Shown here: piece by piece, positions 17,787-26,869 of the stretch
Layout: every line of letters starts with the position of its first letter
How positions within the stretch are numbered: position 1 is the first letter of the stretch
Assembly (NCBI GenBank): GCA_023393635.1
Contig: JAEWKT010000048.1
Span: 1-64,000, forward strand
Reading direction: 5' to 3'
DNA from: Pseudomonadota bacterium
Lineage (GTDB): Bacteria; Pseudomonadota; Gammaproteobacteria; Pseudomonadales; Moraxellaceae
Length of the DNA stretch: 64,000 bases
The notes under the pieces: model-generated
What the model was told of the DNA's origin: nothing
Seen by the model: only the letters and a program-made list of their open reading frames with translations
Databases searched by the model: none
Translations under genes and position numbers: made by a program

Positions 17787-18008
17787 TTAACGCTTGATAC
17801 TGCGGCTCATGCCGAAACGTTGTTTGAACTTATCGATACGACCACCAGTATCTACTGATTTTTGTTTACCAGTATAAAATGGATGGCACGCTGAGCATAC
17901 GTCAAGATATAAACTATCCTTACCAATAGCTGAACGAGTTTCGATCACGTTACCACATGAACAGGTAGCGGTTAATTTTTCATATTTTGGATGAATATCG
18001 GCACGCAT
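17787..18008 (-). CDS. rpmE: 50S ribosomal protein L31 (zinc-binding form)
   Basis: The 73-residue protein is a C+ type L31: Cys16 and Cys18 (CSCG) and Cys38 and Cys41 (CSACH) form the zinc site. The C-terminal GGRIDKFKQRFG is typical. The ATG follows AAGGAGCCCGCC, a strong ribosome site. Monocistronic, ending at the shared terminator. No Zur-like operator is evident upstream, in keeping with the zinc-containing rather than the zinc-independent paralogue. Confidence 0.97.
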   Translation of the reverse strand: MRADIHPKYEKLTATCSCGNVIETRSAIGKDSLYLDVCSACHPFYTGKQKSVDTGGRIDKFKQRFGMSRSIKR

Positions 18009-18222
18009 GGCGGGCTCCTTAGGAAGATTGGCTTACGCTGTCATCGCAATTTACCACTCCCAACAAGTTTAAAATATTGGGGAAGCTTTTAAAATCTGAC
18101 AAACAGAAAAAGTAGGTAAACACCACAACAGACCAGTCTTTTGGCTCACCGAGATTTAAGCATCAGGGCCAAGCACAACAAGCTTAGCAATTATAGCATA
18201 ATTTAAACTTTCTCAGCAAAAT

Positions 18223-19230
18223 TTAGTAATGAATTGTCGATTCCGCATCAGGCTCTAAGCGTTTGGCATAACGCGCAGCCAAAATCCCACATACTACCAA
18301 CTGTATCTGGTGAAACAGAATGAGCGGCAAAATCAGCATGCCAATAGGATGTCCAACGAATAAAATCTTAGCCATTGGTAGTCCACTGGCCAGTGTCTTT
18401 TTAGAGCCACAAAACACAATAGCGATTTCATCAGCCGTATTAAAGTTCATCAATCGACTTAAATACGTTAGTCCGACCATCACCACCGCCAGCAATACAC
18501 AGCAAATGACCATTAACGCCATGAGTGTTGTACCCGAAACCTGCTGCCATAAGCCTTCATTAATGGCCTCACTAAATGCAGCATAGACCACCAGCAAAAT
18601 CGACCCTTGGTCAACTATTTTCACCAATACAGGAAAACGCTGAATCAAAGGAAAAACCTTGCTACGACACAGTTGGCCTAATATAAAAGGGACTAACAGC
18701 ATCATGATAATGCTTAAGGCAGCTTCACCAGAATTAACACCTGAATCACTAAATTGCGTGGTGATGAATAAGCCAACCAGCACAGGTGTTAAAAACATCC
18801 CTAAAATATTAGAAGCTGAGGCACTACATAAAGCAGCAGCGACATTACCCCGAGCAATGGAAGTAAAAGCAATAGACGATTGTACTGTCGACGGCAGCAC
18901 ACAAATATATAAAATCCCCAGATATAAAGCTGGGGTTAACAACGGCTCAAAAATTGGCTTGAATAAAAAACCCAATATAGGAAATAAAATAAATGTTGAA
19001 GCAAATATGACCAAATGCAGTCGCCAGTGCGTAAGACCCTGCCATAATGCCTGCGGTGACAGCTTTGCCCCATGCAAAAAGAATAGTAGCGCAATGGCAA
19101 TATTGGTAAAATGATCAAAGATGACTGCCGCTTGACCGTGTACTGGCCATAGCGTTGCCAAAATAACCATGATAAAAAGTAAAATCGTAAAGTTGTCAAA
19201 AAAAGTACGCAGGTACTTAATAAAAGCCAT
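18223..19230 (-). CDS. Bile acid:sodium symporter (BASS) family transporter, YfeH-like
   Basis: The 335-residue membrane protein has about ten hydrophobic segments. It shows the SBF-like pattern FFLHGAKLSPQAL near residue 50, ILYICVLPSTVQSSIAFTSIARGN near 110-130 and VFCGSKKTLASGLPMAKI near 275, the last two matching the conserved crossing helices of this fold. Members related to E. coli YfeH have no established substrate. The ATG follows AAGGATAACTT. It lies 32 bases after gloA and is probably co-transcribed, but the spacing was altered by a 26-bp tandem duplication. Confidence 0.88.
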   Translation of the reverse strand: MAFIKYLRTFFDNFTILLFIMVILATLWPVHGQAAVIFDHFTNIAIALLFFLHGAKLSPQALWQGLTHWRLHLVIFASTFILFPILGFLFKPIFEPLLTPALYLGILYICVLPSTVQSSIAFTSIARGNVAAALCSASASNILGMFLTPVLVGLFITTQFSDSGVNSGEAALSIIMMLLVPFILGQLCRSKVFPLIQRFPVLVKIVDQGSILLVVYAAFSEAINEGLWQQVSGTTLMALMVICCVLLAVVMVGLTYLSRLMNFNTADEIAIVFCGSKKTLASGLPMAKILFVGHPIGMLILPLILFHQIQLVVCGILAARYAKRLEPDAESTIHY

Positions 19231-19240
19231 AAGTTATCCT

Positions 19241-19292
19241 TGCTCAGCCAGTCCTTTGTTAATCATTGCTCAGCCAGTCCTTTGTTAATCAT
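19241..19292. repeat. Exact 26-bp tandem duplication at the end of gloA
   Basis: The 26 bases at 19241-19266 are repeated without change at 19267-19292. The inner copy encodes the C-terminal residues of GloA (MINKGLAEQ). The outer copy falls after the new stop codon, in the gloA-transporter spacer. Because 26 is not a multiple of three, the junction makes CAA TGA, ending GloA at Gln, where the unduplicated sequence would read CAA GGA TAA. Confidence 0.95.
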
Positions 19293-19673
19293 TTTTTGCT
19301 CAATTAATTCAATTTTATAGCCATCGGGATCTTCAACAAAGGCAATTACCGTTTTACCATGCTTCATTGGCCCTGCCTCTCGAATTACTTTGCCGCCAAG
19401 CTGCTTAATCTTTTCACACGCAGCATAGGCATCAGGAACACCTAGCGCAATGTGTCCATAAGCATTACCTAAATCATAAGATGTGGTATCCCAGTTATGG
19501 GTCAACTCAAGTACCGTATTACTCTCTTCAGGCCCATAACCCACAAATGCCAAAGTAAAACGGCCTTCGGTATAATCCTGACGGCGTAATAGCTGCATGC
19601 CCAGCACTTGAGTATAAAAATCCAATGATTGATCTAAATTACCTACTCGCAACATGGTATGAAGCATACGCAT
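19263..19673 (-). CDS. gloA: Lactoylglutathione lyase (glyoxalase I)
   Basis: GloA isomerises the methylglyoxal-glutathione hemithioacetal to S-lactoylglutathione in the detoxification of methylglyoxal. The 136-residue protein has the four metal ligands of the E. coli nickel enzyme at identical positions: His5, Glu56, His74 and Glu122. The start at 19673 gives MRMLHTMLRVG, as in homologues; AGGAGG stands about eight bases upstream, while the ATG six bases earlier is too close to it. The C-terminus ends one residue early because of the tandem duplication over the stop codon. The catalytic domain is untouched. Confidence 0.97.
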   Translation of the reverse strand: MRMLHTMLRVGNLDQSLDFYTQVLGMQLLRRQDYTEGRFTLAFVGYGPEESNTVLELTHNWDTTSYDLGNAYGHIALGVPDAYAACEKIKQLGGKVIREAGPMKHGKTVIAFVEDPDGYKIELIEQKMINKGLAEQ

Positions 19674-19766
19674 GATCATGCCCTCCTGAATATAAAGTTA
19701 AATTAAGCCAAACCATACTTTAGTCGTAAATCACGACATAAAGCATTTAGCTTAAGTGTATTAAAG

Positions 19767-21299
19767 TTAAGTTGAATGATGTTTGTTAAGTTGCCGTTGT
19801 ACCAGAATAATCAGCACCAACACTGGCACACCAATTAAGGTGGTAAATAAAAAGAAATGCGGATAACCCGCACTATCGACAATAGTGCCAGAATAGCCAC
19901 CCAGTACCTTGGGGATTAAAGTCATTAACGAGCTAAATATGGCATATTGTACCGCAGTAAAGGATACGCTGGTCAAACTGGACAAGAACGCTATAAAAGC
20001 AGCACCTGCTAAACCAGAGGCCAGATTGTCGGCAGTAATTGCAAAATAAAGCCAGGGTAGACTATAGCCTGCATGGGCAAAACCAATAAAAATTAGATTG
20101 GTGGCACTGGATAAAATAGCACCCAGCATTAATATTTTTAGCACTGAAAAGCGTTGGGATAATAAGCCACCTAAAAATCCGCCTGCCAGGCTAAACACCA
20201 CGCCAAATACTTTAACAGCAGTAGCAATTTCCTCTTTGCTAAAACCCATATCCTGATAAAAAACGTTGGAAATTACCCCTGCCACAATGTCTGAAATCCG
20301 ATATAACCCAATTAAGGACAACAATAAAATTGCAGTTTTGATCCCATAGCGATCAAAGAAATCTTTAACGGGTGCCACCCATGTTTCAATAGCAATTTGC
20401 CGATTAACCACGCCCGCTTTAACCAATAAGTAACCAGCATAACCTGCTACCACAATAGCGCAAAAAATTCGGCCAGCTTCATGTAAAAATATTGTAAAAG
20501 GGCCAGCTTCAGCACTCACCACCCACCATTGGCCGACTTCTATAAACGTCGCAACAAAGGCTGACACTGCCACCAAAAACACAAAAACTAATCGCACATA
20601 GTCCATGGGCTGATATGGACGTGCTGCCCTTTGACGCGCAGGCTCACGAATAATTAACGTGGTGAGCACGCCAACCAGCATGATTGCTGCCATAATGAAA
20701 TAAGTGGATTGCCAGGCCTGATATATATAGCTGTCTTTTTCTGAACCAAAACCACTGGCCAAAAATAAAGCCCCTGCACCCGCCACAATCATGGCAATAC
20801 GATAACCAGCATTGTAGGTTGCTGCCAAAGCAGATTGCATGTTGGCCTCTGCCAGCTCAATGCGGTAAGCATCAATAACAATATCCTGGGTAGCCGCTGA
20901 AAAACCAAGCAACACCGCACCGACTGCCATTTGCACCAAACTTGCCTGCCCCTGCGCTGGATCAGTCATGGCCATGATGCAAATTGCCATTATGATGAAT
21001 AACTGGGCAACCAATAACCATGCTCGGCGTCGCCCCAACATCTTGGTTAAAAATGGTAGTGGTAACTCATCAATTAAGGGTGCCCAGACAAATTTAAAAG
21101 AATAACCCAAGGCTGCCCAGCTAAAAAACGTCACTGCTTTACGCTCAATTCCTGCTTCTCCTAACCATAAAGACAGGCTGGAAAAAATTAGCAAGATAGG
21201 AATACCTGCTGAAAAACCAAGAAAAAACATGATAATTGCACGTCGATCGGCAAATACAGACAGTGCCTGTCCCCATCCTGAAAACAATGATGACTTCAT
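19767..21299 (-). CDS. ampG: AmpG-family muropeptide permease (MFS)
   Basis: The 510-residue inner-membrane protein has 12-14 predicted helices and the AmpG signature near the N-terminus: FFLGFSAGIPILLIFSSLSLWL, then FSWAALGYSFKFVWAPLID and RRRAWL. AmpG imports anhydro-muropeptides released from peptidoglycan for recycling and, in some bacteria, for beta-lactamase induction. The middle contains DIVIDAYRIELA, also typical. It is separated from gloA by about 90 bases, so may have its own promoter. The dac and NlpD-like genes elsewhere in the window belong to the same wall-turnover theme. Confidence 0.9.
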   Translation of the reverse strand: MKSSLFSGWGQALSVFADRRAIIMFFLGFSAGIPILLIFSSLSLWLGEAGIERKAVTFFSWAALGYSFKFVWAPLIDELPLPFLTKMLGRRRAWLLVAQLFIIMAICIMAMTDPAQGQASLVQMAVGAVLLGFSAATQDIVIDAYRIELAEANMQSALAATYNAGYRIAMIVAGAGALFLASGFGSEKDSYIYQAWQSTYFIMAAIMLVGVLTTLIIREPARQRAARPYQPMDYVRLVFVFLVAVSAFVATFIEVGQWWVVSAEAGPFTIFLHEAGRIFCAIVVAGYAGYLLVKAGVVNRQIAIETWVAPVKDFFDRYGIKTAILLLSLIGLYRISDIVAGVISNVFYQDMGFSKEEIATAVKVFGVVFSLAGGFLGGLLSQRFSVLKILMLGAILSSATNLIFIGFAHAGYSLPWLYFAITADNLASGLAGAAFIAFLSSLTSVSFTAVQYAIFSSLMTLIPKVLGGYSGTIVDSAGYPHFFLFTTLIGVPVLVLIILVQRQLNKHHST

Positions 21300-21512
21300 T
21301 TTTTATTAACCAGTACCATGACTTGATCAGGCAGATTACTCTTCTGCTTAATGCTTTGCTATGCTATAAAAACAACTGCCTATTTTTTACACAGAAAAAT
21401 TACTTTTAGAGTCACTAATTATGGTAATTAAATTGATTTAAACAGTGTGGTTAATATTTTTCCTGCTACACTCATCTTAGTTTTACTTCTTTATAGAGCC
21501 ACGTTTTACATA

Positions 21513-24248
21513 ATGACTGCCAACCAAAATATTCCATTGACGGAACACACCGCCTCCTCATCTAACGCTGACAGCCAAAACCTAAAAAAAACCAAACAGC
21601 CAAAAAAAATTCTGACCATCAATCATATTGTTGCTGAGAGTGGTGCTAAGCCAAACACCAGCTTACAAGCGTTTCAGCTTACCAGAACGCCTACGCTTGA
21701 TAACATTCCTGCATCCACCCGACGGATCAAACCCTTAAATGACTTTTTAGGCCAGCAACGTGCGCGTGTGGCCGTCGAAGCAGCCCTTGCCTTGCCTTAT
21801 AGCGGCTATAATATTTTTGCAGTAGGCCCCAGTGGGCTTGGCAAACGTACCATGCTCAAGCGATTATTAACTAAACAAGCAGCGCAAATGCCCACCCCAA
21901 GTGACTGGGTTTATGTCAACAATTTTGTCGATACCCGCCAGCCTATTGCACTTGAGCTCTCTGCTGGTCAAGGGCCAAAACTCAAACAAGCCATGCATAA
22001 ACTATGGCTTAATTTACTCACTACACTTGAACGACGCTTTACCGCAGACAGCTACCATGCACGGATTGAAAATATCCGCCAATCAACAGGTCAGGAACAA
22101 CAAGAAGCCTTAATTGAAATTACCCAGGAAGGCGAAGCATTAGACTTAAAACTGGTCTCAAGACATGAAGAACATCGCTTTGTGCCTGTGCATCATATTG
22201 CCAGTGATAATGCAACGAGCCAGCCAGCTAGCAAACAACCAGAAGAAATGACTGATGAAGAAATGGCAGCACTCACGCCCAATGAGCGTGCCAAAATTGC
22301 CAAAAATATTCGTCAAATGGATAAAAAACTGGAAAAACTAGGTTCACAGCTTGGCCAGTTAGAAGATCAGGCACGGGTTAAAGTATCCCGTATTAACCGT
22401 GAGCTAGCCACAAGCGTGGTTGAGCCTAAAGTGCAGCAAATTGCCTTGCGTTTTGAACATGTCAATGGCCTTGATGAGTACTTAAAAATTTATGCACAAG
22501 ACGTGATTAATCATGTTGAGCATATTCTGGCACAAGACGAAGAAGACTTTTTGCCAGGTATTTTTGATCGTGTTCCACCGCGCTATCAGGTCAATGTCAT
22601 TGTTACCCATAAACCCAATAGTGGCGCACCAGTCGTGGTGGAAGACTTACCCACCCATTACAACCTGCTTGGTCATGTTGAACAACTCACCCAAATGGGC
22701 ACCATCACCACTGATTTTACCTTAATCCGTTCTGGTGCATTGCATAAGGCCAATGGTGGCTTTTTAATATTAGAAGCCGATCAGTTATTTGAGCAACCTT
22801 ATGCATGGCAAGGGCTTAAACGCGCCTTACGCTCAGGCCAAATTAAACTGTCTTCGCTTGAGCATATGATTACCTTGACAGGCAGTATTTCAATTGAACC
22901 TGCGGCAATTCCGTTAGACCTTAAAGTGATTTTACTGGCCGAACCTTATATTTATTATGAATTGTTAGAGTATGAGCCCGAGCTAAACAGCCTATTTAAA
23001 ATTCGTGCTGATTTTACCGATACCCTGCCGCGCAATGAAGAAAATGAACAAGCTTATATGCGTCTCATTGCCGACTATGTGCAAAAGGAAAAACTGCTAC
23101 CATTTGACCGTAGTGCCCTGGCCGCTTTACTGACCGATTCCAGTCGTCAGGCAGAAGATCAAACCTCGCTGTCTTTGCATGCTGCCACGCTGGGTGACTT
23201 ATTGCGTGAGGCCGAACATGTGGCAACCAGTCAGCAAGCGACCGTAGTAAGTGCCCAGCATATTGAAGAAACCCTAGAGCAACGTCGCTATCGCTTGGGC
23301 TATTTGCGTGAACTATATTGGCAAGATTTATCCCGTGGTACACAATTAATTGAAACTACTGGCTTACGCTTTGGACAAATTAATGCACTCACTGTGGTGC
23401 ATTATGCCGATAGTGAATTTGGCCTGCCTGCTCGCCTCACTGCATCTGTGTATCAGGGAGGTGGCGATATTATAGATATCGAGCGCAGCGTAGAACTTGG
23501 CGGTTCATTGCATGCCAAAGGTATTTTAATTATGTCGAGTTTTTTACGCGCTCATTTTGGCCGCGCGCAGCCCTTGCACTTTTCAGCTGCCCTTGCGTTT
23601 GAACAAAGCTATGGCGAAATTGATGGTGATAGTGCCACTCTAGCTGAATTAAGTGCGTTAATTTCTGCCATCAGTCAAATTCCCATTGACCAATCTTGGG
23701 CAATTACTGGCTCTATGAATCAATTGGGTCAGGTTCAACCCATTGGCGGTATTAATGCCAAGATTGAAGGTTTTTTTGATGCCTGCAAATTGCAGGGATT
23801 TACGGGCAAGCAAGGCGTTATTTTTCCTGCTCAAAATACGCAACACCTGATGTTAAGACAAGATGTGATAGATGCTGTGGCCAATGGCCAGTTTCATTTA
23901 CATGCTATTCATACTGTTGAGCAAGCCTTAGAGCTACTCATGGATCGTCCTGCAGGACAAATTAATAGCAAGGGCAAATATAGCAAAGGTAGTATTTTTG
24001 CTGAAGTCATGAATCAACTTAAATGTTGGCAAATTATGGAAGATGGCCTACCACCTGAGAAAGAAAAGACAAAAAAAGGCAAAAAGAAAAAAAATAAGGA
24101 GAAAGCCAATGATGAAAAAAATAGTGAAAACACGCCAGTGGATGCAGCTATTGAGCCCGCTAAAACCCCTGGTGCAGTAGCACTAACAGACGAAAGTCAT
24201 TCCTCTGATATAAGCAACACCCATCATGACCATTTAACAGAGGACTAG
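21513..24248 (+). CDS. Lon-like ATP-dependent serine protease with Lys-rich tail
   Basis: The 911-residue protein has an AAA+ region with Walker A VGPSGLGKRTML (near residue 110), a long inserted coiled-coil segment (about 205-300) and a C-terminal Lon protease domain. The catalytic dyad is Ser707 (DGDSATLAE) and Lys750 (GGINAKIEGF). It resembles the YcbZ-type Lon-like proteases rather than classical Lon; the substrates are unknown. The last 70 residues form a charged low-complexity tail (KKGKKKKNKEK, then acidic) unlike a folded domain. The start was set at ATG 21513; an upstream GTG at 21447 adds a hydrophobic stretch not expected in this family. The SMR gene follows after three bases. Confidence 0.85.
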   Translation: MTANQNIPLTEHTASSSNADSQNLKKTKQPKKILTINHIVAESGAKPNTSLQAFQLTRTPTLDNIPASTRRIKPLNDFLGQQRARVAVEAALALPYSGYNIFAVGPSGLGKRTMLKRLLTKQAAQMPTPSDWVYVNNFVDTRQPIALELSAGQGPKLKQAMHKLWLNLLTTLERRFTADSYHARIENIRQSTGQEQQEALIEITQEGEALDLKLVSRHEEHRFVPVHHIASDNATSQPASKQPEEMTDEEMAALTPNERAKIAKNIRQMDKKLEKLGSQLGQLEDQARVKVSRINRELATSVVEPKVQQIALRFEHVNGLDEYLKIYAQDVINHVEHILAQDEEDFLPGIFDRVPPRYQVNVIVTHKPNSGAPVVVEDLPTHYNLLGHVEQLTQMGTITTDFTLIRSGALHKANGGFLILEADQLFEQPYAWQGLKRALRSGQIKLSSLEHMITLTGSISIEPAAIPLDLKVILLAEPYIYYELLEYEPELNSLFKIRADFTDTLPRNEENEQAYMRLIADYVQKEKLLPFDRSALAALLTDSSRQAEDQTSLSLHAATLGDLLREAEHVATSQQATVVSAQHIEETLEQRRYRLGYLRELYWQDLSRGTQLIETTGLRFGQINALTVVHYADSEFGLPARLTASVYQGGGDIIDIERSVELGGSLHAKGILIMSSFLRAHFGRAQPLHFSAALAFEQSYGEIDGDSATLAELSALISAISQIPIDQSWAITGSMNQLGQVQPIGGINAKIEGFFDACKLQGFTGKQGVIFPAQNTQHLMLRQDVIDAVANGQFHLHAIHTVEQALELLMDRPAGQINSKGKYSKGSIFAEVMNQLKCWQIMEDGLPPEKEKTKKGKKKKNKEKANDEKNSENTPVDAAIEPAKTPGAVALTDESHSSDISNTHHDHLTED

Positions 24249-24251
24249 GCT

Positions 24252-24587
24252 GTGTGGCACGCGATGGGTTATTTAGCACTGGCAATTGTCTTTGAAATTT
24301 TTGGGACAATTTGCTTACGTCTATCTGATGGCTTTAGCAAATTGCCTTATGTGATCGGCATCACTATTGGCTATGCACTTGCATTTTGGCTGCTTTCATT
24401 AAGCTTAAAGCTGGGTATGCCGCTTGGGATGTCTTATGCCATTTGGTCTGGCTTAGGCACAGCAATTATTGCCATTATTGGCGTATACCTATTTAAAGAG
24501 CCCTTGTTTATGGTGCAATGGTGCGGTATCGCCTTAATTATTGCTGGGGTGGTATTGCTTAATTTAGGGTCTAAGCTTGCGCAGTAA
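24252..24587 (+). CDS. Small multidrug resistance (SMR) family transporter
   Basis: The 111-residue protein has four transmembrane helices and the conserved membrane-embedded glutamate (Glu15 in IVFEIFGT). GMSYAIWSGLGTA in helix 3 is the SMR signature. SMR proteins are antiparallel dimeric proton antiporters for quaternary cations, guanidinium or polyamines; the substrate cannot be told from sequence. The GTG start at 24252 has AGAGG eight bases upstream and overlaps the spacing of the Lon-like gene, suggesting translational coupling. An ATG at 24264 would give a shorter N-terminus without a ribosome site. Confidence 0.9.
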   Translation: MWHAMGYLALAIVFEIFGTICLRLSDGFSKLPYVIGITIGYALAFWLLSLSLKLGMPLGMSYAIWSGLGTAIIAIIGVYLFKEPLFMVQWCGIALIIAGVVLLNLGSKLAQ

Positions 24588-24699
24588 GTTGATTTGCCTA
24601 TTCACCTGACAATTGCATCCGATTTTAGCCTTTGAAGCTACCCACCCTATCAATTGGCTGGCTTAAGCAACTATGTTAGCCAAGCTTTTAACTTAAGCT

Positions 24700-25938
24700 T
24701 TAAGACGCTAAAGAATTGCTTAATGAGCCAGGTTTGATATCAGCTGCTTGATAATTATTACGCCCCATTGACTTTGCCTTATATAAGGCCTTATCAGCAA
24801 AATATAAAAAGTCACTCACTTGTTCATGAAGTTGTGGCGTATATGTTGCAACGCCAATGCTTAAGGTGATATACGGAGAGATTTCGCTGGCTGGATGAGG
24901 TATTTTTAATGCCCTGATGGCTTGTAATAAACGCTGAGCTTGTCTGGCTGCCTGACTTTGATCCGTCATGGGCAATAGCATTAAAAACTCTTCGCCCCCA
25001 TAACGCGCTACCAGCTCACCGCTACGTGCTGCGATTTTTTTAATAGTATCTGCTACCTCTACAAGGCATTTATCCCCTGCAATATGACCCAGCGCATCGT
25101 TATAAGCTTTAAAAAAGTCCACATCAATCATCATAATGGTTAAAGAAGCCTGATGCCGCATTGCTCTAAACCACTCATCTTGCAACATTTCATCTAAATG
25201 GCGTCTATTGGCAATCCCTGTTAAGGCATCCTGACGCGACAGGATCTCAAGTTGATCATTATGGCTAATCATCTCCAAACGATTTAACTCTAGTAGACAT
25301 GATTGTAAATAGTTTTCCCGATGCTGGCGATCAGTCACATAGGCCAGTGCCATCCCTAAAAAACTACTAAACGTATATGTTCTATTGAGTACTGTCCAGC
25401 CAATATCCTGGCTTAAATAATAGCTTAAGGTTAGTCCCAGGATTCCGCCCACCCAGCCAGTGATCACTGCAGTATAAAAGCGTAAGCCAACAAAGCCATA
25501 AACAATGACCACAGCATATAAAATAGCGGCGTGCAATAAAATACTGACTTCTCCACCATCAACAGTGGTCACAATAATGATGGAAATCGCAATGGCGATA
25601 CTTGCACCAATTGACGCGTAATAATCAAACCAGCGATGCAGCTTTTCAAACCACGTAAATACCCAGGCCACCACGACAATAACACCCACTGCACTATATA
25701 ATTTTAACCATAGTGCTAAGTGTTCAGGTGCTAAAAGCTGATAAATACCATAACTTAAAAGAACATAGAGAAAGAAAACAAACGGACCGCGAAAGCGATA
25801 TTCATGCGCCGCTTCACGTTGATACTGACATTGATAGTCTTTTTCTAATGCAGCAGGAAACCGAAGCCAGTTTAAGCTTGTGCCTAACAGGTTATGGATT
25901 TGCTTTTGCTCCAAAATACTGGAACCATGTAGTTTCAT
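24700..25938 (-). CDS. Membrane-bound diguanylate cyclase
   Basis: The 412-residue protein has a hydrophobic N-terminal half with about six membrane helices (residues 50-205) and a C-terminal GGDEF domain beginning at LSRQDALTGIANRRHLDEML. The active-site motif is GGEEF (in ARYGGEEFLML), so synthesis of c-di-GMP from GTP is expected. At the usual inhibitory-site position five residues upstream the sequence is Arg-Ser-Gly-Glu (RxxE, not RxxD), so product inhibition may be weakened. The sensory region is not one I recognise. The ATG follows AGGGAAATTGATAG. Monocistronic. Confidence 0.88.
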   Translation of the reverse strand: MKLHGSSILEQKQIHNLLGTSLNWLRFPAALEKDYQCQYQREAAHEYRFRGPFVFFLYVLLSYGIYQLLAPEHLALWLKLYSAVGVIVVVAWVFTWFEKLHRWFDYYASIGASIAIAISIIIVTTVDGGEVSILLHAAILYAVVIVYGFVGLRFYTAVITGWVGGILGLTLSYYLSQDIGWTVLNRTYTFSSFLGMALAYVTDRQHRENYLQSCLLELNRLEMISHNDQLEILSRQDALTGIANRRHLDEMLQDEWFRAMRHQASLTIMMIDVDFFKAYNDALGHIAGDKCLVEVADTIKKIAARSGELVARYGGEEFLMLLPMTDQSQAARQAQRLLQAIRALKIPHPASEISPYITLSIGVATYTPQLHEQVSDFLYFADKALYKAKSMGRNNYQAADIKPGSLSNSLAS

Positions 25939-26268
25939 CTATCAATTTCCCTAGAGGAACATAGTTGGCTCGTCATGCATTAACTATGCTTACTCCACTT
26001 ACTTCTTCTAAAGTAATAAATAAGTTATAGTTGTTTTTTATGGCCAAAATACTTATAACAAAAATATGAATGTTTTTATCATGCCTTACTTTATAAATTG
26101 TAATGTTTTGAAATTACCCTGCGCTTAAATCACACTTTGGCCATAAATCGTGATGTTACTGACTTTAAATTTTAGAATACTGTTTTTAAAGACACACTAC
26201 AAACAAGCCCCTAACGCCTTAAAACATGAATAAAAATTCTTAAATTATTTAAATGCCTTAAATACAAG
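25939..26268. other. Intergenic region, no gene seen
   Basis: About 330 AT-rich bases upstream of the diguanylate cyclase gene and downstream of grxD. It likely contains the cyclase promoter. I see no RNA gene or convincing reading frame. Confidence 0.6.
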
Positions 26269-26273
26269 CAATA

Positions 26274-26300
26274 AAAAAGAGCCAATAACGGCTCTTCTTT
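26274..26300 (-). terminator. Terminator of grxD
   Basis: On the minus strand AAGAGCC, a six-base loop and GGCTCTT are followed by TTTTATTG, about 18 bases past the grxD stop. Confidence 0.85.
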
Positions 26301-26313
26301 AATGTTTTAACTG

Positions 26314-26655
26314 TTATTGCGTTGCTTCAGGGCTATATTGCTCGATTAAAGGCTTCAACTCACCTTTTTGGAACATATCAAGCACAATATCACTGCCGCC
26401 AATAAGCTCACCATTTACCCAAAGCTGTGGGAAAGTTGGCCAGTTGGCTATTTTTGGCAAAGTAGTTCGGATATCCTGATTTTCCAAAATATTTACAAAA
26501 GCAAATGGGCGGCCAATTTGGCTTAAGGCTTCAATGGCGCGCGCAGAAAAACCACATTGTGGGAATTGCGGGGTGCCTTTCATATACAAAATTACTGGAT
26601 GCTTGGCAATTTGTTCACGAATTAGCGTTTCGGTGCTGTTGGCTGCGTCAGACAT
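26314..26655 (-). CDS. grxD: Monothiol glutaredoxin Grx4
   Basis: The 113-residue protein is a CGFS-type monothiol glutaredoxin: MKGTPQFPQCGFSARAIEAL contains the active-site Cys and the lysine that contacts glutathione. WPTFPQLWVNGELIGGSDI completes the glutathione site. Such proteins carry 2Fe-2S clusters, often with BolA, in iron-sulfur trafficking. The start was set at ATG 26655 (MSDAANS), eight bases after GAGG; an in-frame start at 26703 would add an untypical 16-residue extension. Monocistronic. Confidence 0.96.
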   Translation of the reverse strand: MSDAANSTETLIREQIAKHPVILYMKGTPQFPQCGFSARAIEALSQIGRPFAFVNILENQDIRTTLPKIANWPTFPQLWVNGELIGGSDIVLDMFQKGELKPLIEQYSPEATQ

Positions 26656-26869
26656 AAAACAAACCTCTTTAAATGTTGGCTTATTATACCGTTGATTCAC
26701 CACTACGGCTATGTATTCCCTTTAACCAGCCAATACAACCGTTTTTGTTGCCACTATTTCGTACTTGGCATGTAATTAATTTTAAAAACATAAAAACCAG
26801 CCCCAATCAGCCGAAAAGTTTTGTTAAGATTATTGTTTATTTTCCTGTCCTTAATAAAGAGTGCTGAAG

